Below, piece by piece: positions 1 to 8,673 of a stretch of 64,000 nucleotides of DNA. Where the stretch lies: NCBI RefSeq assembly GCF_000429425.1, contig NZ_AUBV01000009.1:1-64000 (forward strand). The letters are read 5' to 3'. Made by a program: the position numbers and the translations under genes. The notes under the pieces are model-generated. The model had not been told where the DNA came from. It saw nothing but the letters and a program-made list of their open reading frames with translations, and searched no databases. Source of the DNA: Algoriphagus mannitolivorans DSM 15301. Lineage in GTDB: Bacteria; Bacteroidota; Bacteroidia; Cytophagales; Cyclobacteriaceae. Position 1 is the first letter of the stretch. The number at the start of each line of letters is the position of its first letter.

Positions 1-1
1 A

Positions 2-313
2 GGCAAGTGGGGGCAGAAATACGGCTATGCCATCAAAAGCTGGAGAGAAAACTGGGAAGAACTCACAGCTTTCCTGGACTTCCCACTGGAGATCAGAAAG
101 ATCATCTATACCACCAACATCATCGAAAACCTAAATGGAAAAATCAGAAAATACACCAAAAACAAGCTTTCCTACCCCACCGATGAAGCCGTCCTCAAAT
201 CGGTCTTCTTAGCAGTCATGGAGGCCACAAAAAAATGGACCATGCCCATCCGAGACTGGGGAATGATCCTAAACCAATTTATGATTATGTTTGAAAACCG
301 TCTAAAACTCTAA
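2..313 (+). pseudogene. IS256-family transposase, C-terminal fragment cut by the window start
   Basis: An open frame enters from the left edge and ends in TAA at 311-313, giving the last 103 residues. The translation contains [18 protein letters not shown] and ends with [13 protein letters not shown]. The TTN-IEN-N-R pattern near the C-terminus is characteristic of IS256/MULE-type DDE transposases. The gene may be intact upstream of the window; only its 3' end is visible, so the label fragment refers to the window and not to decay. It is followed at once by a plausible right-hand IS end. Confidence 0.85.
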
Positions 314-323
314 CTAACCCTAA

Positions 324-356
324 AATCTATTTACACACTTTTCGGGATAGTGTCTC
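324..356 (+). mobile_element. Right-end inverted repeat of the IS256-type element
   Basis: Downstream of the transposase stop lies a sequence containing ACACACTTTTCGGGATAGTG, like the terminal repeats of IS256-family elements (reverse complement begins GACACTATCCC). The left end is outside the window, so the repeat cannot be matched to its partner and the exact boundary is uncertain by a few bases. Confidence 0.55.
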
Positions 357-371
357 AGTTTGGAATTTTTT

Positions 372-420
372 AAATCCGAAATCCGAAATCCGAAATCCGA
401 AATCCGAAATCTCAAATCCG
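372..420 (+). repeat. Heptamer tandem repeat (AAATCCG)n
   Basis: Five perfect copies of AAATCCG at 372-406, then one variant (AAATCTC) and another perfect copy at 414-420. It sits between the IS256 right end and the 3' end of the outer-membrane protein gene. Short tandem heptamers of this kind are common intergenic junk or phase-variable tracts; here it lies outside any reading frame on the coding strand. Confidence 0.9.
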
Positions 421-428
421 ATATCGGC

Positions 429-1034
429 TTATTTTCCCCATTTACCTCCTCCAATGGTTATTCCCAGTGTAAATCCAAAATACTGGTTGATGGCCTCGCC
501 GATGACTTGTCCATTGACATTCTGAAGATTGCTTGGAGGTACAATATTATATTCTGCACCCAGTCGGAATTTGGCCAATTCAATTCCTGCACGGATCATC
601 GGGGCCCAAACAAAATCAGCTTCCAAGTCTCCAGATCCAGAATTGGTGGAATTGGTGTCATTTACTTCCACATTGGCAAGGGCATAGTATCCAAAGCCTG
701 CTCCGATGTACGGAGCTACTCGGCTGTTGCCGTTGTTGAAGAAATAATTGGCAGTCCCCGATACAGAGACATTGGCGGAAACTTCCCCTTCATAATCCTG
801 AGAAACACTGTAATAGGTAACGTCTTTCGCCAAGCCTGCCACACCCATTCGGATGCCGACAGCAAGGTTTTCTTTGACAAGAATTTGGGGTTCCAGGTTA
901 AATAAGGCCCCAATTCCGCCTCCATTAGGAATCGCAGTTCCCAAATCAGTACTCAATCTAAAAGCTCCGGCTCTTTGCGCTTCGGCAATTTGAAAAATGA
1001 GCAAGGCAAACAGTAATCCAATGAGTTTTTTCAT
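429..1034 (-). CDS. Small outer-membrane beta-barrel protein (porin-like)
   Basis: A 201-residue protein starting MKKLIGLLFALLIFQIAEAQ, a clear Sec signal peptide with cleavage near residue 19-20. The rest alternates polar and apolar residues with frequent Gly and aromatic residues (YIGAGFGYYALANVEV), and ends in strand-like segments. It fits the generic 8-stranded outer-membrane beta-barrel family of Bacteroidota (PF13505-like). No ligand can be named. It is transcribed alone, towards the IS256 remnant. Confidence 0.75.
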   Translation of the reverse strand: MKKLIGLLFALLIFQIAEAQRAGAFRLSTDLGTAIPNGGGIGALFNLEPQILVKENLAVGIRMGVAGLAKDVTYYSVSQDYEGEVSANVSVSGTANYFFNNGNSRVAPYIGAGFGYYALANVEVNDTNSTNSGSGDLEADFVWAPMIRAGIELAKFRLGAEYNIVPPSNLQNVNGQVIGEAINQYFGFTLGITIGGGKWGK

Positions 1035-1327
1035 CGCGTTGTGGTTTTAATTTTTTGTGTATATCCGCTTTCTTACCAGTAGGCCTTACAATTGGAATAA
1101 AATCCCGATTGAAATTCAGTTTTAGTCAGCTTCGGTCTTCAGTCTTCGGACTTCCGACCGCCAAACCAAAGGAATTTTGGATTGCGGTGCAATTGCGGAT
1201 AATCATATAATTTATCTAAGTTTCGCAAAAAAGATTCCAAGTTGGAAATTCTTCTCCTCCTTTGAAGAACTTTTGGAAAGGATCATTTTATTTTAATTGC
1301 CTGTAAACTTAGTGTTCTAGAAAAATC
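1035..1327. other. Intergenic region between divergent genes
   Basis: 293 bp between the divergent outer-membrane protein gene and the ABC operon. It has a short low-complexity stretch near 1128-1165 (repeated CTTCGG/CTTCCG motifs). No RNA gene or convincing promoter was recognised, although promoters for both flanking genes must lie here. Confidence 0.5.
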
Positions 1328-2053
1328 ATGCTTGTAGTTTCTCATTTGGTAAAAAAATTCGGCAAGCAAAATGCCGTAGATGACATCAGCTTTCAGTTGG
1401 ACGGGGGTGAGGTTGTGGGGCTTTTGGGTCCTAATGGAGCTGGTAAAAGCACGACTATGAAATGCATTGTCGGCTTGCTTCGAAAGACTTCGGGAGAAAT
1501 AAGCATTGGAGGATTTGATCATCTGAGTGTAGAGGCAAAACGCTTTTTCAGCTACATCCCGGAAACTCCCTATGTGTATGACCTACTTTCTGTATGGGAA
1601 CATCTTCAGTTTATTGCCCAGGCTTATGGGATTAAGGATTGGAAGGACAAAGCCGCTGAGCTTTTGGAACTATACGAATTAGATGACAAAAAGAATAAGC
1701 TGGGTAGGGATTTGTCCAAGGGGATGCGACAGAAAGTATCGATCTGCTGCGCCTTGTTGCCGGATCCACAGCTTTTGTTTTTTGACGAACCGATGATCGG
1801 CCTTGATCCCAAGGCGATCAAAAACACCAAATTGATTTTCAAGAAACTCAAGGAGTCCGGTAAGACCATTCTGGTTTCTACTCATTTGATAGACAGTGTG
1901 GAATCCATTGCAGATCGGATCATGATCATGAAGGAAGGCAAAATCATCGGAAATGATACTGTGGAAAACCTGAAACTTCAGGCTGCGGCAGGTGCTGAAG
2001 GACTGAGTTTGGAGGATTTGTTTTTAGAATTAACCAAAGATGAGAGAGCTTAA
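1328..2053 (+). CDS. ABC transporter ATP-binding protein (ABC-2/exporter type)
   Basis: A 241-residue ATPase with every hallmark of an ABC nucleotide-binding domain. The Walker A motif GPNGAGKST is at residues 34-42, the signature is a variant LSKGM at about 129-133, Walker B LLFFDEP is at 149-155, and the switch His lies in STHLIDS. The single-domain size and C-terminal tail resemble CcmA/NatA-type exporters. The stop overlaps the start of the following permease gene by 14 bp, so the two are translationally coupled and should form one exporter. The substrate cannot be deduced. Confidence 0.92.
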   Translation: MLVVSHLVKKFGKQNAVDDISFQLDGGEVVGLLGPNGAGKSTTMKCIVGLLRKTSGEISIGGFDHLSVEAKRFFSYIPETPYVYDLLSVWEHLQFIAQAYGIKDWKDKAAELLELYELDDKKNKLGRDLSKGMRQKVSICCALLPDPQLLFFDEPMIGLDPKAIKNTKLIFKKLKESGKTILVSTHLIDSVESIADRIMIMKEGKIIGNDTVENLKLQAAAGAEGLSLEDLFLELTKDERA

Positions 2054-3662
2054 ACTTCTCCTTAGAAAGGATCTTTGGATCCTCAAAAACAACCTGCTTC
2101 TGATCCTGAAAAATCCACTTCGGCTTTTGCCGTACTTGGTGCTCGTGGGATATTTTACTTTCATTTATTCTCAAAGGATCAAGTCCAGAAGGAATACTTC
2201 AGAAATGGGGATTGAAGGGGTGAATCAAATTGATTATTCCGTACAAAATATAGTAGGAGCCATCACTTTGCTGGTTTTGGGATTTTTGATATTTCAATTG
2301 TTCCGTGCCACTAAGTACAATGTGACATTTTTCAAGATGGCAGATGTCAACCTGCTGTTTCCTGCTCCTGTTCGGCCTCAGAATTTGCTGCTATACTACA
2401 TGATCCGGTCCCTGATTCCATCTTTGGGAGGTGCTGTTTTATTTATGGTTTATGGTGGGAGTCAACTTGCGGGGGATATAAATCTGAATCTAATCAGCGG
2501 GACTTTTATGGTCTTGGGTTTTGCCTTGTTTTTCTTCATGATTTTCCCGATCCGGTTTTTGGTTTATACCCTTCACACGAAGTATGGGATCATGGAGTAT
2601 ATCCGGTTTGGAGTCGTCGCGCTGGGGATTGTCCTGGGTTTGATGGTAGTGATTCCCGGGTTTATGGCAGATAAGTTTTGGCAGGGGATGTTTTCCTGGA
2701 TTGCCTCTCCTTGGTTTGATTTTTTTCCATTGGTGGGATGGAGTCGTGGGATTTTATCTTTTACCATTCATGGGAATTGGGTGATTTCCACTGGTTTTAT
2801 ATTGTTATATGTTCTTTCATTTTATACCGTCCTACGCTTGGTAATCCAGTTTTCGGGCTATTACTACGAGGATGTCCTGGAAGCCACCAAATCCAATGAA
2901 GAGAAGCTTGAAAAAGCCAGAGGCAAAAAAGAAATAACAGAAGATACCTACAGCCTAAACGCCAAAAAACAGTTGGCACTTCCGGACTTTGGAATCGGAG
3001 CAAAAGCCTTTTATTGGAGAAATTATGTGCATAGTAGTCGGCAGGATTTTCACCCCTTAGTCGGAGTCTATAGCTTGAGTTTGGCAGGTATCGGAATCCT
3101 AATGGCAGGCCTCTCTAATTTTGAGTGGTTTTCCCACAAGGTGCTCTATTTTTATTTGATCCTATTGATGGGCATTTATTTCATGGCAGGAATTGGGCGG
3201 GCAAACATCGGAGATCTGAAAAAGCCATGGTTTATTCTTGTACCTGCTTCTTGGGCTGCCAAATTCTGGAATATGATAAAGCTGGACTTGATTCAAATTG
3301 CCATTTTCTCCGCCCTGTTGATCATTCCCTCAGTTTTTTTGGCTCAAGTCAGTATTGGACTAATTCCCTTGTTCCTATTGGGGATGATCTGTAGCTATCT
3401 GATTGGACTTTCCATCAATCTGATCCCTCAAGTGGCCCTGGAGGAATCCTGGGATAGGTTTCTGATCAAACCTTTGATGATAGGAGGGATTTTTATTTTC
3501 GGGATTATTCCAGCCTTGGCTTTGGGGATTTTAGTATTCATAGTCTTAAAAAAATTCATCTGGACGCTCTTGGTAATTGTCTTAGGATTTGTCGGGATAG
3601 CCGCAATTCTCCTCCATGTTGTTTTGGATGTATTGAAGCGACTGGAGTTTAAAGAATTGTAG
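2040..3662 (+). CDS. ABC exporter permease (ABC-2-like, large)
   Basis: A 540-residue membrane protein with a cytoplasmic N-terminus (MRELKLLLRKDLWILKNN), a first TM at about 28-46, clusters of TM helices to about residue 285, a charged loop of about 50 residues (EATKSNEEKLEKARGKKEITED), and a second TM cluster to the C-terminus. The arrangement resembles the putative ABC exporter family (PF16962-like) seen as partner of CcmA-type ATPases. It overlaps the ATPase gene, which sets the start. Family assignment is tentative; permease role is confident from context. Confidence 0.8.
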   Translation: MRELKLLLRKDLWILKNNLLLILKNPLRLLPYLVLVGYFTFIYSQRIKSRRNTSEMGIEGVNQIDYSVQNIVGAITLLVLGFLIFQLFRATKYNVTFFKMADVNLLFPAPVRPQNLLLYYMIRSLIPSLGGAVLFMVYGGSQLAGDINLNLISGTFMVLGFALFFFMIFPIRFLVYTLHTKYGIMEYIRFGVVALGIVLGLMVVIPGFMADKFWQGMFSWIASPWFDFFPLVGWSRGILSFTIHGNWVISTGFILLYVLSFYTVLRLVIQFSGYYYEDVLEATKSNEEKLEKARGKKEITEDTYSLNAKKQLALPDFGIGAKAFYWRNYVHSSRQDFHPLVGVYSLSLAGIGILMAGLSNFEWFSHKVLYFYLILLMGIYFMAGIGRANIGDLKKPWFILVPASWAAKFWNMIKLDLIQIAIFSALLIIPSVFLAQVSIGLIPLFLLGMICSYLIGLSINLIPQVALEESWDRFLIKPLMIGGIFIFGIIPALALGILVFIVLKKFIWTLLVIVLGFVGIAAILLHVVLDVLKRLEFKEL

Positions 3663-3768
3663 GTGAAGGCACTTTTGCAGAAAATTGAGGCTTTGGAAAA
3701 CACCAATTTTGCTCTGCACTAAGCTTTGGAACTCAAATGGGTCAAATTACATTTCTTCAATTGAATCA

Positions 3769-3789
3769 GGAGGTTAGGACTTAACCTCC
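3769..3789 (+). other. Perfect 8-bp inverted repeat in the permease-cbs gap
   Basis: GGAGGTTA (3769-3776) and TAACCTCC (3782-3789) can form an 8-bp stem with a 5-nt loop, 107 bp after the permease stop and about 120 bp before the next start. No T-tract follows on either strand, so it is not a standard intrinsic terminator. It could be a regulatory hairpin or operator. Confidence 0.4.
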
Positions 3790-3908
3790 AGGCCAAAAAA
3801 TCAAAGGAAAGTCCAAGAGTGATACAAAATAATATTCTGTAAAACCTTGAGATTTTTCCTTCCTCCTTGAAAATTCCGCTAATTTTACCCCTCCAAATGT
3901 AACTGACT

Positions 3909-5276
3909 ATGATTTACAATTCCATCATCGAAACCATCGGAAATACGCCGATGATCCGTCTCAACAAGCTCGCCAAAGGTATCAAAGGAGAAGTCTTGGT
4001 GAAGGTAGAATATTTCAACCCCGGCAATTCCATGAAAGACCGAATGGCCATCAAGATGGTGGAGGATGCGGAAAAAGCGGGGATTTTGAAGCCTGGAGGA
4101 ACCATCATCGAAGGGACTTCCGGAAACACCGGGATGGGTTTGGCTTTGGCAGCGGTGGCGAAAGGCTACAAGTGTATTTTTACAATGGCCGACAAGCAGT
4201 CCAAGGAAAAGATCGATATTTTGAAGGCTGTGGGTGCGGAAGTGGTGGTTTGTCCTACGAACGTGACACCTGATGATCCGAGATCTTACTATTCCGTAGC
4301 TCGAAAGCTGAATCAGGATATTCCTAACTCCTTTTACCCAAATCAATACGATAACCTTTCCAATGCCGCTGCGCACTACGAAACCACTGGTCCTGAGATT
4401 TGGAAGGATACCGAAGGGAAAATCACCCACTATGCTGCCGGAGTAGGCACGGGTGGTTCTATGTGCGGAACAGCTAAATTCCTTAAAGAGCAAAACCCAA
4501 ATGTGGTAACCGTGGGGATCGATACTTACGGATCAGTATTCAAAAAATACAAAGAGACCGGAGTTTTCGATGAGAAGGAGATTTATCCTTATCTCACTGA
4601 GGGTATTGGAGAAGATATTCTTCCAAAAAACGTGGACTTCAGCCTGATTGATCACTTTATCAAAGTGACTGATAAGGATGCTGCAGTCATGACTCGGAGA
4701 TTAGCCAAGGAGGAGGGTTTGTTTGTGGGTTGGTCTTGCGGATCTGCCGTTCACGGTGCTTTGGAATATGCAAAAGAGAATCTAAAAGAAGGGGATGTGA
4801 TGGTGATCATTCTTCCTGATCACGGCACCCGATATTTAGGTAAAGTCTATAACGATGAGTGGATGAGGAACCACGGATTTTTGGAAGACAAAACCTTCTC
4901 TACAGCAAGAGATATCATTGCTCAGAGAAATGGAAGCTATCACCTACTCTCGGTCAAGAAGTCCGATTCTGTAAAGGAAGCGATAGGGCTGATGAACGGG
5001 AAAAGCATTTCCCAGATTCCTGTATTGGATAAAGGTGAGGTAGTAGGAAGTCTTACGGACAATAAGCTTCTGTCCAAAATCATTGAAAATCCCCAGTTGA
5101 AAGATGTGGAGGTAGCAGAAGTCATGGAGCCATCCATGAAGTTTGTGGCTTTGGATTCCACTTTGGATGTGCTTTCTTCCATGGTGGAAAAAGAGAAAGC
5201 GGTGCTGGTAAGAGATATGATGGATAATATTCACATCATCACCAAGCACGATATTCTCGATGCCTTTACGAAATGA
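3909..5276 (+). CDS. Cystathionine beta-synthase-like PLP enzyme with CBS pair
   Basis: A 455-residue fold-type II PLP enzyme. The Schiff-base lysine is K43 in NPGNSMKDR, and the phosphate or substrate loop GTSGNTG is at about 69-75. A GTGGS loop lies in the PLP-phosphate region (VGTGGSMCGT). Residues from about 335 form two CBS motifs (SISQIPVLDKGEVVGSLTD and VLVRDMMDNIHIITKHD). The catalytic core condenses serine or O-acetylserine with homocysteine or sulfide; the CBS pair is the regulatory module of eukaryote-type CBS. Whether the physiological reaction is cystathionine or cysteine synthesis cannot be told from sequence. The following gene starts 6 bp after the stop. Confidence 0.9.
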   Translation: MIYNSIIETIGNTPMIRLNKLAKGIKGEVLVKVEYFNPGNSMKDRMAIKMVEDAEKAGILKPGGTIIEGTSGNTGMGLALAAVAKGYKCIFTMADKQSKEKIDILKAVGAEVVVCPTNVTPDDPRSYYSVARKLNQDIPNSFYPNQYDNLSNAAAHYETTGPEIWKDTEGKITHYAAGVGTGGSMCGTAKFLKEQNPNVVTVGIDTYGSVFKKYKETGVFDEKEIYPYLTEGIGEDILPKNVDFSLIDHFIKVTDKDAAVMTRRLAKEEGLFVGWSCGSAVHGALEYAKENLKEGDVMVIILPDHGTRYLGKVYNDEWMRNHGFLEDKTFSTARDIIAQRNGSYHLLSVKKSDSVKEAIGLMNGKSISQIPVLDKGEVVGSLTDNKLLSKIIENPQLKDVEVAEVMEPSMKFVALDSTLDVLSSMVEKEKAVLVRDMMDNIHIITKHDILDAFTK

Positions 5277-5282
5277 TAAAGA

Positions 5283-5942
5283 ATGAATTCAAACCGTTTT
5301 GACCGTCTTTTGGAGACAGATTGGGATCTGGATATCAGAAGGGTCTTTGTCAAGGCCTGGGAGCTTTTTAAGTCCCAGGCTTTGCTATTTGTAGCTTTTA
5401 CACTGTTGATATTCAGCAGTGCTTTGATGTTTATCATTTATTTCCAGCCCTATACGATTCTTTTTTCGGCTTTTTTAGCCCCGCCGCTCTACGCAGGGTT
5501 TTATTTGGTAGGGAATAAAATCAGTAGGGGAGAAGAGATCATTTATCCGGACTTTTTCTTGGGATTTCAGTATTGGATTGTCACGGTAGGGATTTCTTTG
5601 ATTTCCCAGATTTTGATTGCGCTAGGGATTTTTGCCTTTGTGGTTCCTGGACTTTACCTCTTGGTGGCGTATATGCTTGCAGTTCCCATGGGAATATTTG
5701 CGGGAGTGGATCTGTGGTCAGCCATGGAGCTGAGCCGAAAGCTGGTGACCAAATATTGGTGGAAATTCTTTGTCTTGCTGATCTTGCTATTGTTGTATAA
5801 TGTATTGGGTGCTTTCTTTTTCGGAGTGGGGATTTTGATCACATTTCCGATGACTTTTTTGGTGATCTATGTGGTTTTTGAGGAATTGACTGCGGAGATA
5901 TTGAGTGAGGAAGAACCATTAGAAAAGGATTTCCAGAATTAA
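5283..5942 (+). CDS. Polytopic membrane protein of unknown function
   Basis: A 219-residue protein with a soluble N-terminus (about 35 residues, RRVFVKAWELFKSQ) and five or so hydrophobic segments, ending in an acidic tail (EEEPLEKDF). The amphipathic helix before TM1 and the VPGLYLLVAYMLAVP segment resemble the DUF975 / glycerophosphodiesterase-membrane-domain type of Bacteroidota proteins. It lies 6 bp after the CBS-like gene, so the two are probably cotranscribed. No function is claimed. Confidence 0.7.
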   Translation: MNSNRFDRLLETDWDLDIRRVFVKAWELFKSQALLFVAFTLLIFSSALMFIIYFQPYTILFSAFLAPPLYAGFYLVGNKISRGEEIIYPDFFLGFQYWIVTVGISLISQILIALGIFAFVVPGLYLLVAYMLAVPMGIFAGVDLWSAMELSRKLVTKYWWKFFVLLILLLLYNVLGAFFFGVGILITFPMTFLVIYVVFEELTAEILSEEEPLEKDFQN

Positions 5943-5948
5943 AAGGAA

Positions 5949-6677
5949 TTAACCGTGTGCGACCAGCATCGCCTCCAATCTGTTTTTGCATTGGGCTGAA
6001 AAATCATTGACAGCTTTTTCGGAAGGGTTAGGCGGAAGAATTGGCTTGGAAAAGTAGATTTTTACTTTTCCCGGACTCAAGAGGATGGACCCTCGCTTCA
6101 TGATTTGGTCCGCACCAATGACGGCCATTGGAAGGATGGGAATTCCCGTTTCAATGGAAAGCCGAAAAGCTCCTTTTTGAAAGGGAAGTAAAAGTTCATT
6201 GCTGTCATTTCTGGTGCCTTCAGGGGCTACTACGACGGATTTTCCTTTTTCAAGAATCTGGACGAGCTTTTCCAAACTTGCTCTACGGGACTCAGTGGAG
6301 CTCCTGTCAACCCAAACGGCTAATTTTCCCACTACCCAACCGAAAAAGGGAATCTTGGACAGCTCTTTTTTTCCTAAGGCCCGAAGTTCCTGTGGGATTG
6401 CCATCGGAATTACCGGTGCATCGATAAACGAACGATGGTTGAAAATATAGATATAGGGTTTGCTGCGGTCAATATGTTCAAGCCCTTCAATCTCATAGCG
6501 AATACCGGAAAGAAAAGACCAAATCCCAGCCCAAAGGCGGATGAAAATAAAAGAAATCCGATCCCCTTTGTCACTGATCAGAATGGGAATGACAATAAAC
6601 CAACCGAAAATCAGCATCAGAAGGATAAACAGCAATCCTGAATAAAGGGTATAAATCCACTGAAGGAACTTGATCAT
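5949..6677 (-). CDS. Lysophospholipid (1-acylglycerol-3-phosphate) acyltransferase
   Basis: A 242-residue PlsC-type acyltransferase. An N-terminal membrane anchor at about 8-35 is followed by the catalytic HX4D motif NHRSFIDAP (H81, D86), and the substrate-binding PEGTR motif lies at about 152-156. It would transfer an acyl chain to the sn-2 position of lysophosphatidate at the inner membrane. Alternatives in the same superfamily (ornithine-lipid or other lyso-lipid acyltransferases) cannot be excluded. It converges with the preceding gene with only 6 bp between stops. Confidence 0.88.
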   Translation of the reverse strand: MIKFLQWIYTLYSGLLFILLMLIFGWFIVIPILISDKGDRISFIFIRLWAGIWSFLSGIRYEIEGLEHIDRSKPYIYIFNHRSFIDAPVIPMAIPQELRALGKKELSKIPFFGWVVGKLAVWVDRSSTESRRASLEKLVQILEKGKSVVVAPEGTRNDSNELLLPFQKGAFRLSIETGIPILPMAVIGADQIMKRGSILLSPGKVKIYFSKPILPPNPSEKAVNDFSAQCKNRLEAMLVAHG

Positions 6678-6690
6678 AAGTAGAATTGGC

Positions 6691-6698
6691 TATATTTG
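6691..6698 (+). promoter_or_regulatory. Candidate Bacteroidota -7 box (TATATTTG)
   Basis: TATATTTG matches the Bacteroidota -7 consensus TAnnTTTG, with a TTG at 6670-6672 (18 nt upstream) as a possible -33 element. Transcription would start near 6704. It points towards the terminator at 6733 and the peptide gene at 6882. The match is by eye and the -33 element is short. Confidence 0.45.
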
Positions 6699-6732
6699 GG
6701 TTCGTAATTAACCTTTAACTCTTTGCTTGCAG

Positions 6733-6757
6733 GTCCCGCTTTTGCGGGACTTTTTTT
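6733..6757 (+). terminator. Intrinsic terminator, possibly of a short RNA or attenuator
   Basis: A perfect 7-bp stem GTCCCGC (6733-6739) / GCGGGAC (6744-6750) with a TTTT loop is followed by seven T. It faces the plus strand, but no plus-strand gene ends nearby: the adjacent gene is the minus-strand acyltransferase whose start is at 6677. With the candidate promoter at 6691 it would end a transcript of about 50 nt, or attenuate the downstream peptide gene. Confidence 0.8.
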
Positions 6758-6881
6758 GACTAATTTTAATTTTTCTAAATCAAATTTAAGCCGTTCAAAT
6801 AACAAAAAGGAAGATTACCTAAAAGAGCTTTCTTTTTTTTTTTCGAATTAGGTTTTATGTTAAACTTAAATCTTTTCAAAC

Positions 6882-7097
6882 ATGAAAAAATCATTGCTTG
6901 CTTTTGTATTAGGTTGTGGTATTTGTTTTTTAAATAGCCCAACTACTTTGTATGCCCAGGCATCATTTCCTGACAGTTATTACATCAATATTGAATTTTG
7001 TTATTGTGGAGCTTCTGTTGTTAAATGTAGGCCAGAAGGTTTAGGCAATTGTGAAACATCAAGTCAAATTCCATGCGGAGAGGCATGTGAAGGTTAA
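6882..7097 (+). CDS. Small secreted Cys-rich peptide, module 1
   Basis: A 71-residue precursor. A signal peptide (MKKSLLAFVLGCGICFLNS) is cleaved probably after residue 25 (YA/QAS). The mature part of about 45 residues has six Cys (40, 42, 49, 57, 65, 69). Its C-terminal half, VVKCRP-x5-C-x4-QIPCGE, is shared with the second peptide at 8674. Spacing of the last common cysteines is C-x7-C-x7-C in both. The gene precedes a beta-propeller lipoprotein gene with a terminator between. Bacteroides NVEALA-type small exported peptides occur in similar contexts, but the NVEALA motif is absent here. Function unknown. Confidence 0.75.
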   Translation: MKKSLLAFVLGCGICFLNSPTTLYAQASFPDSYYINIEFCYCGASVVKCRPEGLGNCETSSQIPCGEACEG

Positions 7098-7107
7098 TTA
7101 ATTTTTA

Positions 7108-7137
7108 TCAGGGCTTATTAAGCCCTGATTTCTTTTT
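7108..7137 (+). terminator. Intrinsic terminator between peptide and propeller genes, module 1
   Basis: A perfect 9-bp stem TCAGGGCTT (7108-7116) / AAGCCCTGA (7120-7128) with a 3-nt loop and a T-rich tail, 10 bp after the peptide stop and 21 bp before the propeller start. It should make the peptide mRNA abundant and let a fraction read through into the propeller gene. Confidence 0.85.
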
Positions 7138-7158
7138 AAAATTCATATTCTGTTAAAT

Positions 7159-8334
7159 ATGCGATTCTTAGCAAATTTCAATAAAAATTTCTATTTCCTT
7201 TTTGGATTAGTTTGCTTATCGAACTGTGGAAAATCATTTCAATCCAAAGAGATTATTGAAAACATTTCATTTGAAAAGTCAAAACTCGAGAATTTGTCTC
7301 AATTCGTTGAAGAAATTGATTATTTGATTTTAAAGAATCCGAATAAGGCTTTTGTTCAGGTGGACAAAATGTTTGTTGTTGATGAAAATCTTATTGTTGT
7401 TGACCTTTTTGGGATGCAGTCTTTGCTTCAGTTTGACCTCCAGGGGAATTTTCTCAATACAATAGGTAAGCTAGGAGAAGGGCCGGAAGAGTATTTGAAT
7501 ACTATAGATGTTGCTTATAGCCACGATGAAAAGCTCATTGAAATTCTTTCAACTAAAGGGATTATCCAATATGGGTTGGATGGAAAATATAATTCCAGAG
7601 TAGATTTGGAATCAAGGCCTCATAGATTTTTGAAAGTAGACCCCTCTCGTTATATTTTTTATATTCCGGAAGTCATGGCGTCCGAGTTAAGAGAAGGATA
7701 TGGAAAAGATATTCTTTATTCCTTTGAGGTAAAATCGAAAAGGCTGAGTCCTTTACTAGAACCTATATTTCCAGAAGTTTTGAATTTCATGGGGGATAAA
7801 AACAACCTTTTTCACTTCGGAAATGAAGTGGTTTTTTCTTCTAGTTTTTGCGATACCATCTATTTGATTTCACCTAATGCTGAAAAGAAGAAATTATTCT
7901 TGAATTTTGGTTCATCCCAAATTGACCTGTCCAAACTTTATAATCTTTCTGCCTATCAGTTGGTAGACCAAATTAATGGGGAAAATCTTCGTCAAAAATC
8001 ACTTCATGTTCCTCATTTGTTTTACAATGAAAGATATTTAACATCCTCTTTCCTCAAGGATCGCTCCTTTCATTTTTTTGTTTATGATTTAAGAAACAAG
8101 ACGACCTATCTTTCTTCAAGAATGAAAAATGACTTGGATAGTGGACCGGGACTTGGGGTGATCAAAATGATGGACAAGGAATATATCTATTCTGTATTTG
8201 AACCTGAGGAACTCATCCAACATGCTCGGAATTTAGATCCAAATTCAAAAAAGAGAAATGATTCATTTTTAAACCTAGTAGAGAATTTAAGCAATGATGA
8301 TTTTTTGGTGGTGGCGAAATACAAATTGAAATAG
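7159..8334 (+). CDS. Six-bladed beta-propeller lipoprotein, module 1
   Basis: A 391-residue protein with an N-terminal hydrophobic segment ending in a lipobox-like LSNC (cysteine about residue 23), so likely an outer-membrane or periplasmic lipoprotein. The body has NHL/6-bladed propeller signatures, including LLQFDLQGNFLNTIG followed by KLGEGPEEY and repeated Y-x-LDGKY-like blade motifs. The family (6-bladed beta-propeller, DUF4934/DUF5128-like) is abundant in Bacteroidota and mostly uncharacterised. It is homologous to the gene at 8962. A role in binding or sensing the adjacent peptide is inference from pairing only. Confidence 0.75.
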   Translation: MRFLANFNKNFYFLFGLVCLSNCGKSFQSKEIIENISFEKSKLENLSQFVEEIDYLILKNPNKAFVQVDKMFVVDENLIVVDLFGMQSLLQFDLQGNFLNTIGKLGEGPEEYLNTIDVAYSHDEKLIEILSTKGIIQYGLDGKYNSRVDLESRPHRFLKVDPSRYIFYIPEVMASELREGYGKDILYSFEVKSKRLSPLLEPIFPEVLNFMGDKNNLFHFGNEVVFSSSFCDTIYLISPNAEKKKLFLNFGSSQIDLSKLYNLSAYQLVDQINGENLRQKSLHVPHLFYNERYLTSSFLKDRSFHFFVYDLRNKTTYLSSRMKNDLDSGPGLGVIKMMDKEYIYSVFEPEELIQHARNLDPNSKKRNDSFLNLVENLSNDDFLVVAKYKLK

Positions 8335-8673
8335 AAATTAATTGAGGTACTTGCCATCCTAATTTTTACAGTTTTTTTCCCCTGGGAGTGATTCCTGGTT
8401 TTTTTTTAGGAAGCTGTCGAGACCTCGGGGGGATTAATAAAAACTTAATGTGCAGGTTATTATTATGTTTTCTTACAAAATTTAGAAGAACGGAGCTGGT
8501 AAATTATTTTTAAACTACGGATTCAGAATATTATATTTTTTTGGGATATCGTCTTTTTAAAAAAAATAAAATTCCTTTTTCTTTTTGTAATTATTAAATC
8601 TAAATATTTGGTAGTTCTTTTTTTTTTTACATTCACAAGACTAACTTTTCTATAACCATTAATTATTCATTTT
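8335..8673. other. AT-rich intergenic region between the two modules
   Basis: 339 bp, rich in A and T tracts, without an ORF above noise. A weak AATATTTG near 8604-8611 resembles the -7 box in its 3' half and might serve the second peptide gene, but no good -33 element was found. No clear terminator for the upstream gene was seen. Confidence 0.5.

Noticed and set aside
360..905. Plus-strand ORF of 181 codons beginning at the heptamer array
   Set aside because: It is antisense to the outer-membrane protein gene, whose signal peptide and barrel pattern are far more convincing.
3769..3789. Terminator call for the permease gene
   Set aside because: The stem is perfect but there is no T-tract on either strand; kept only as an inverted repeat.
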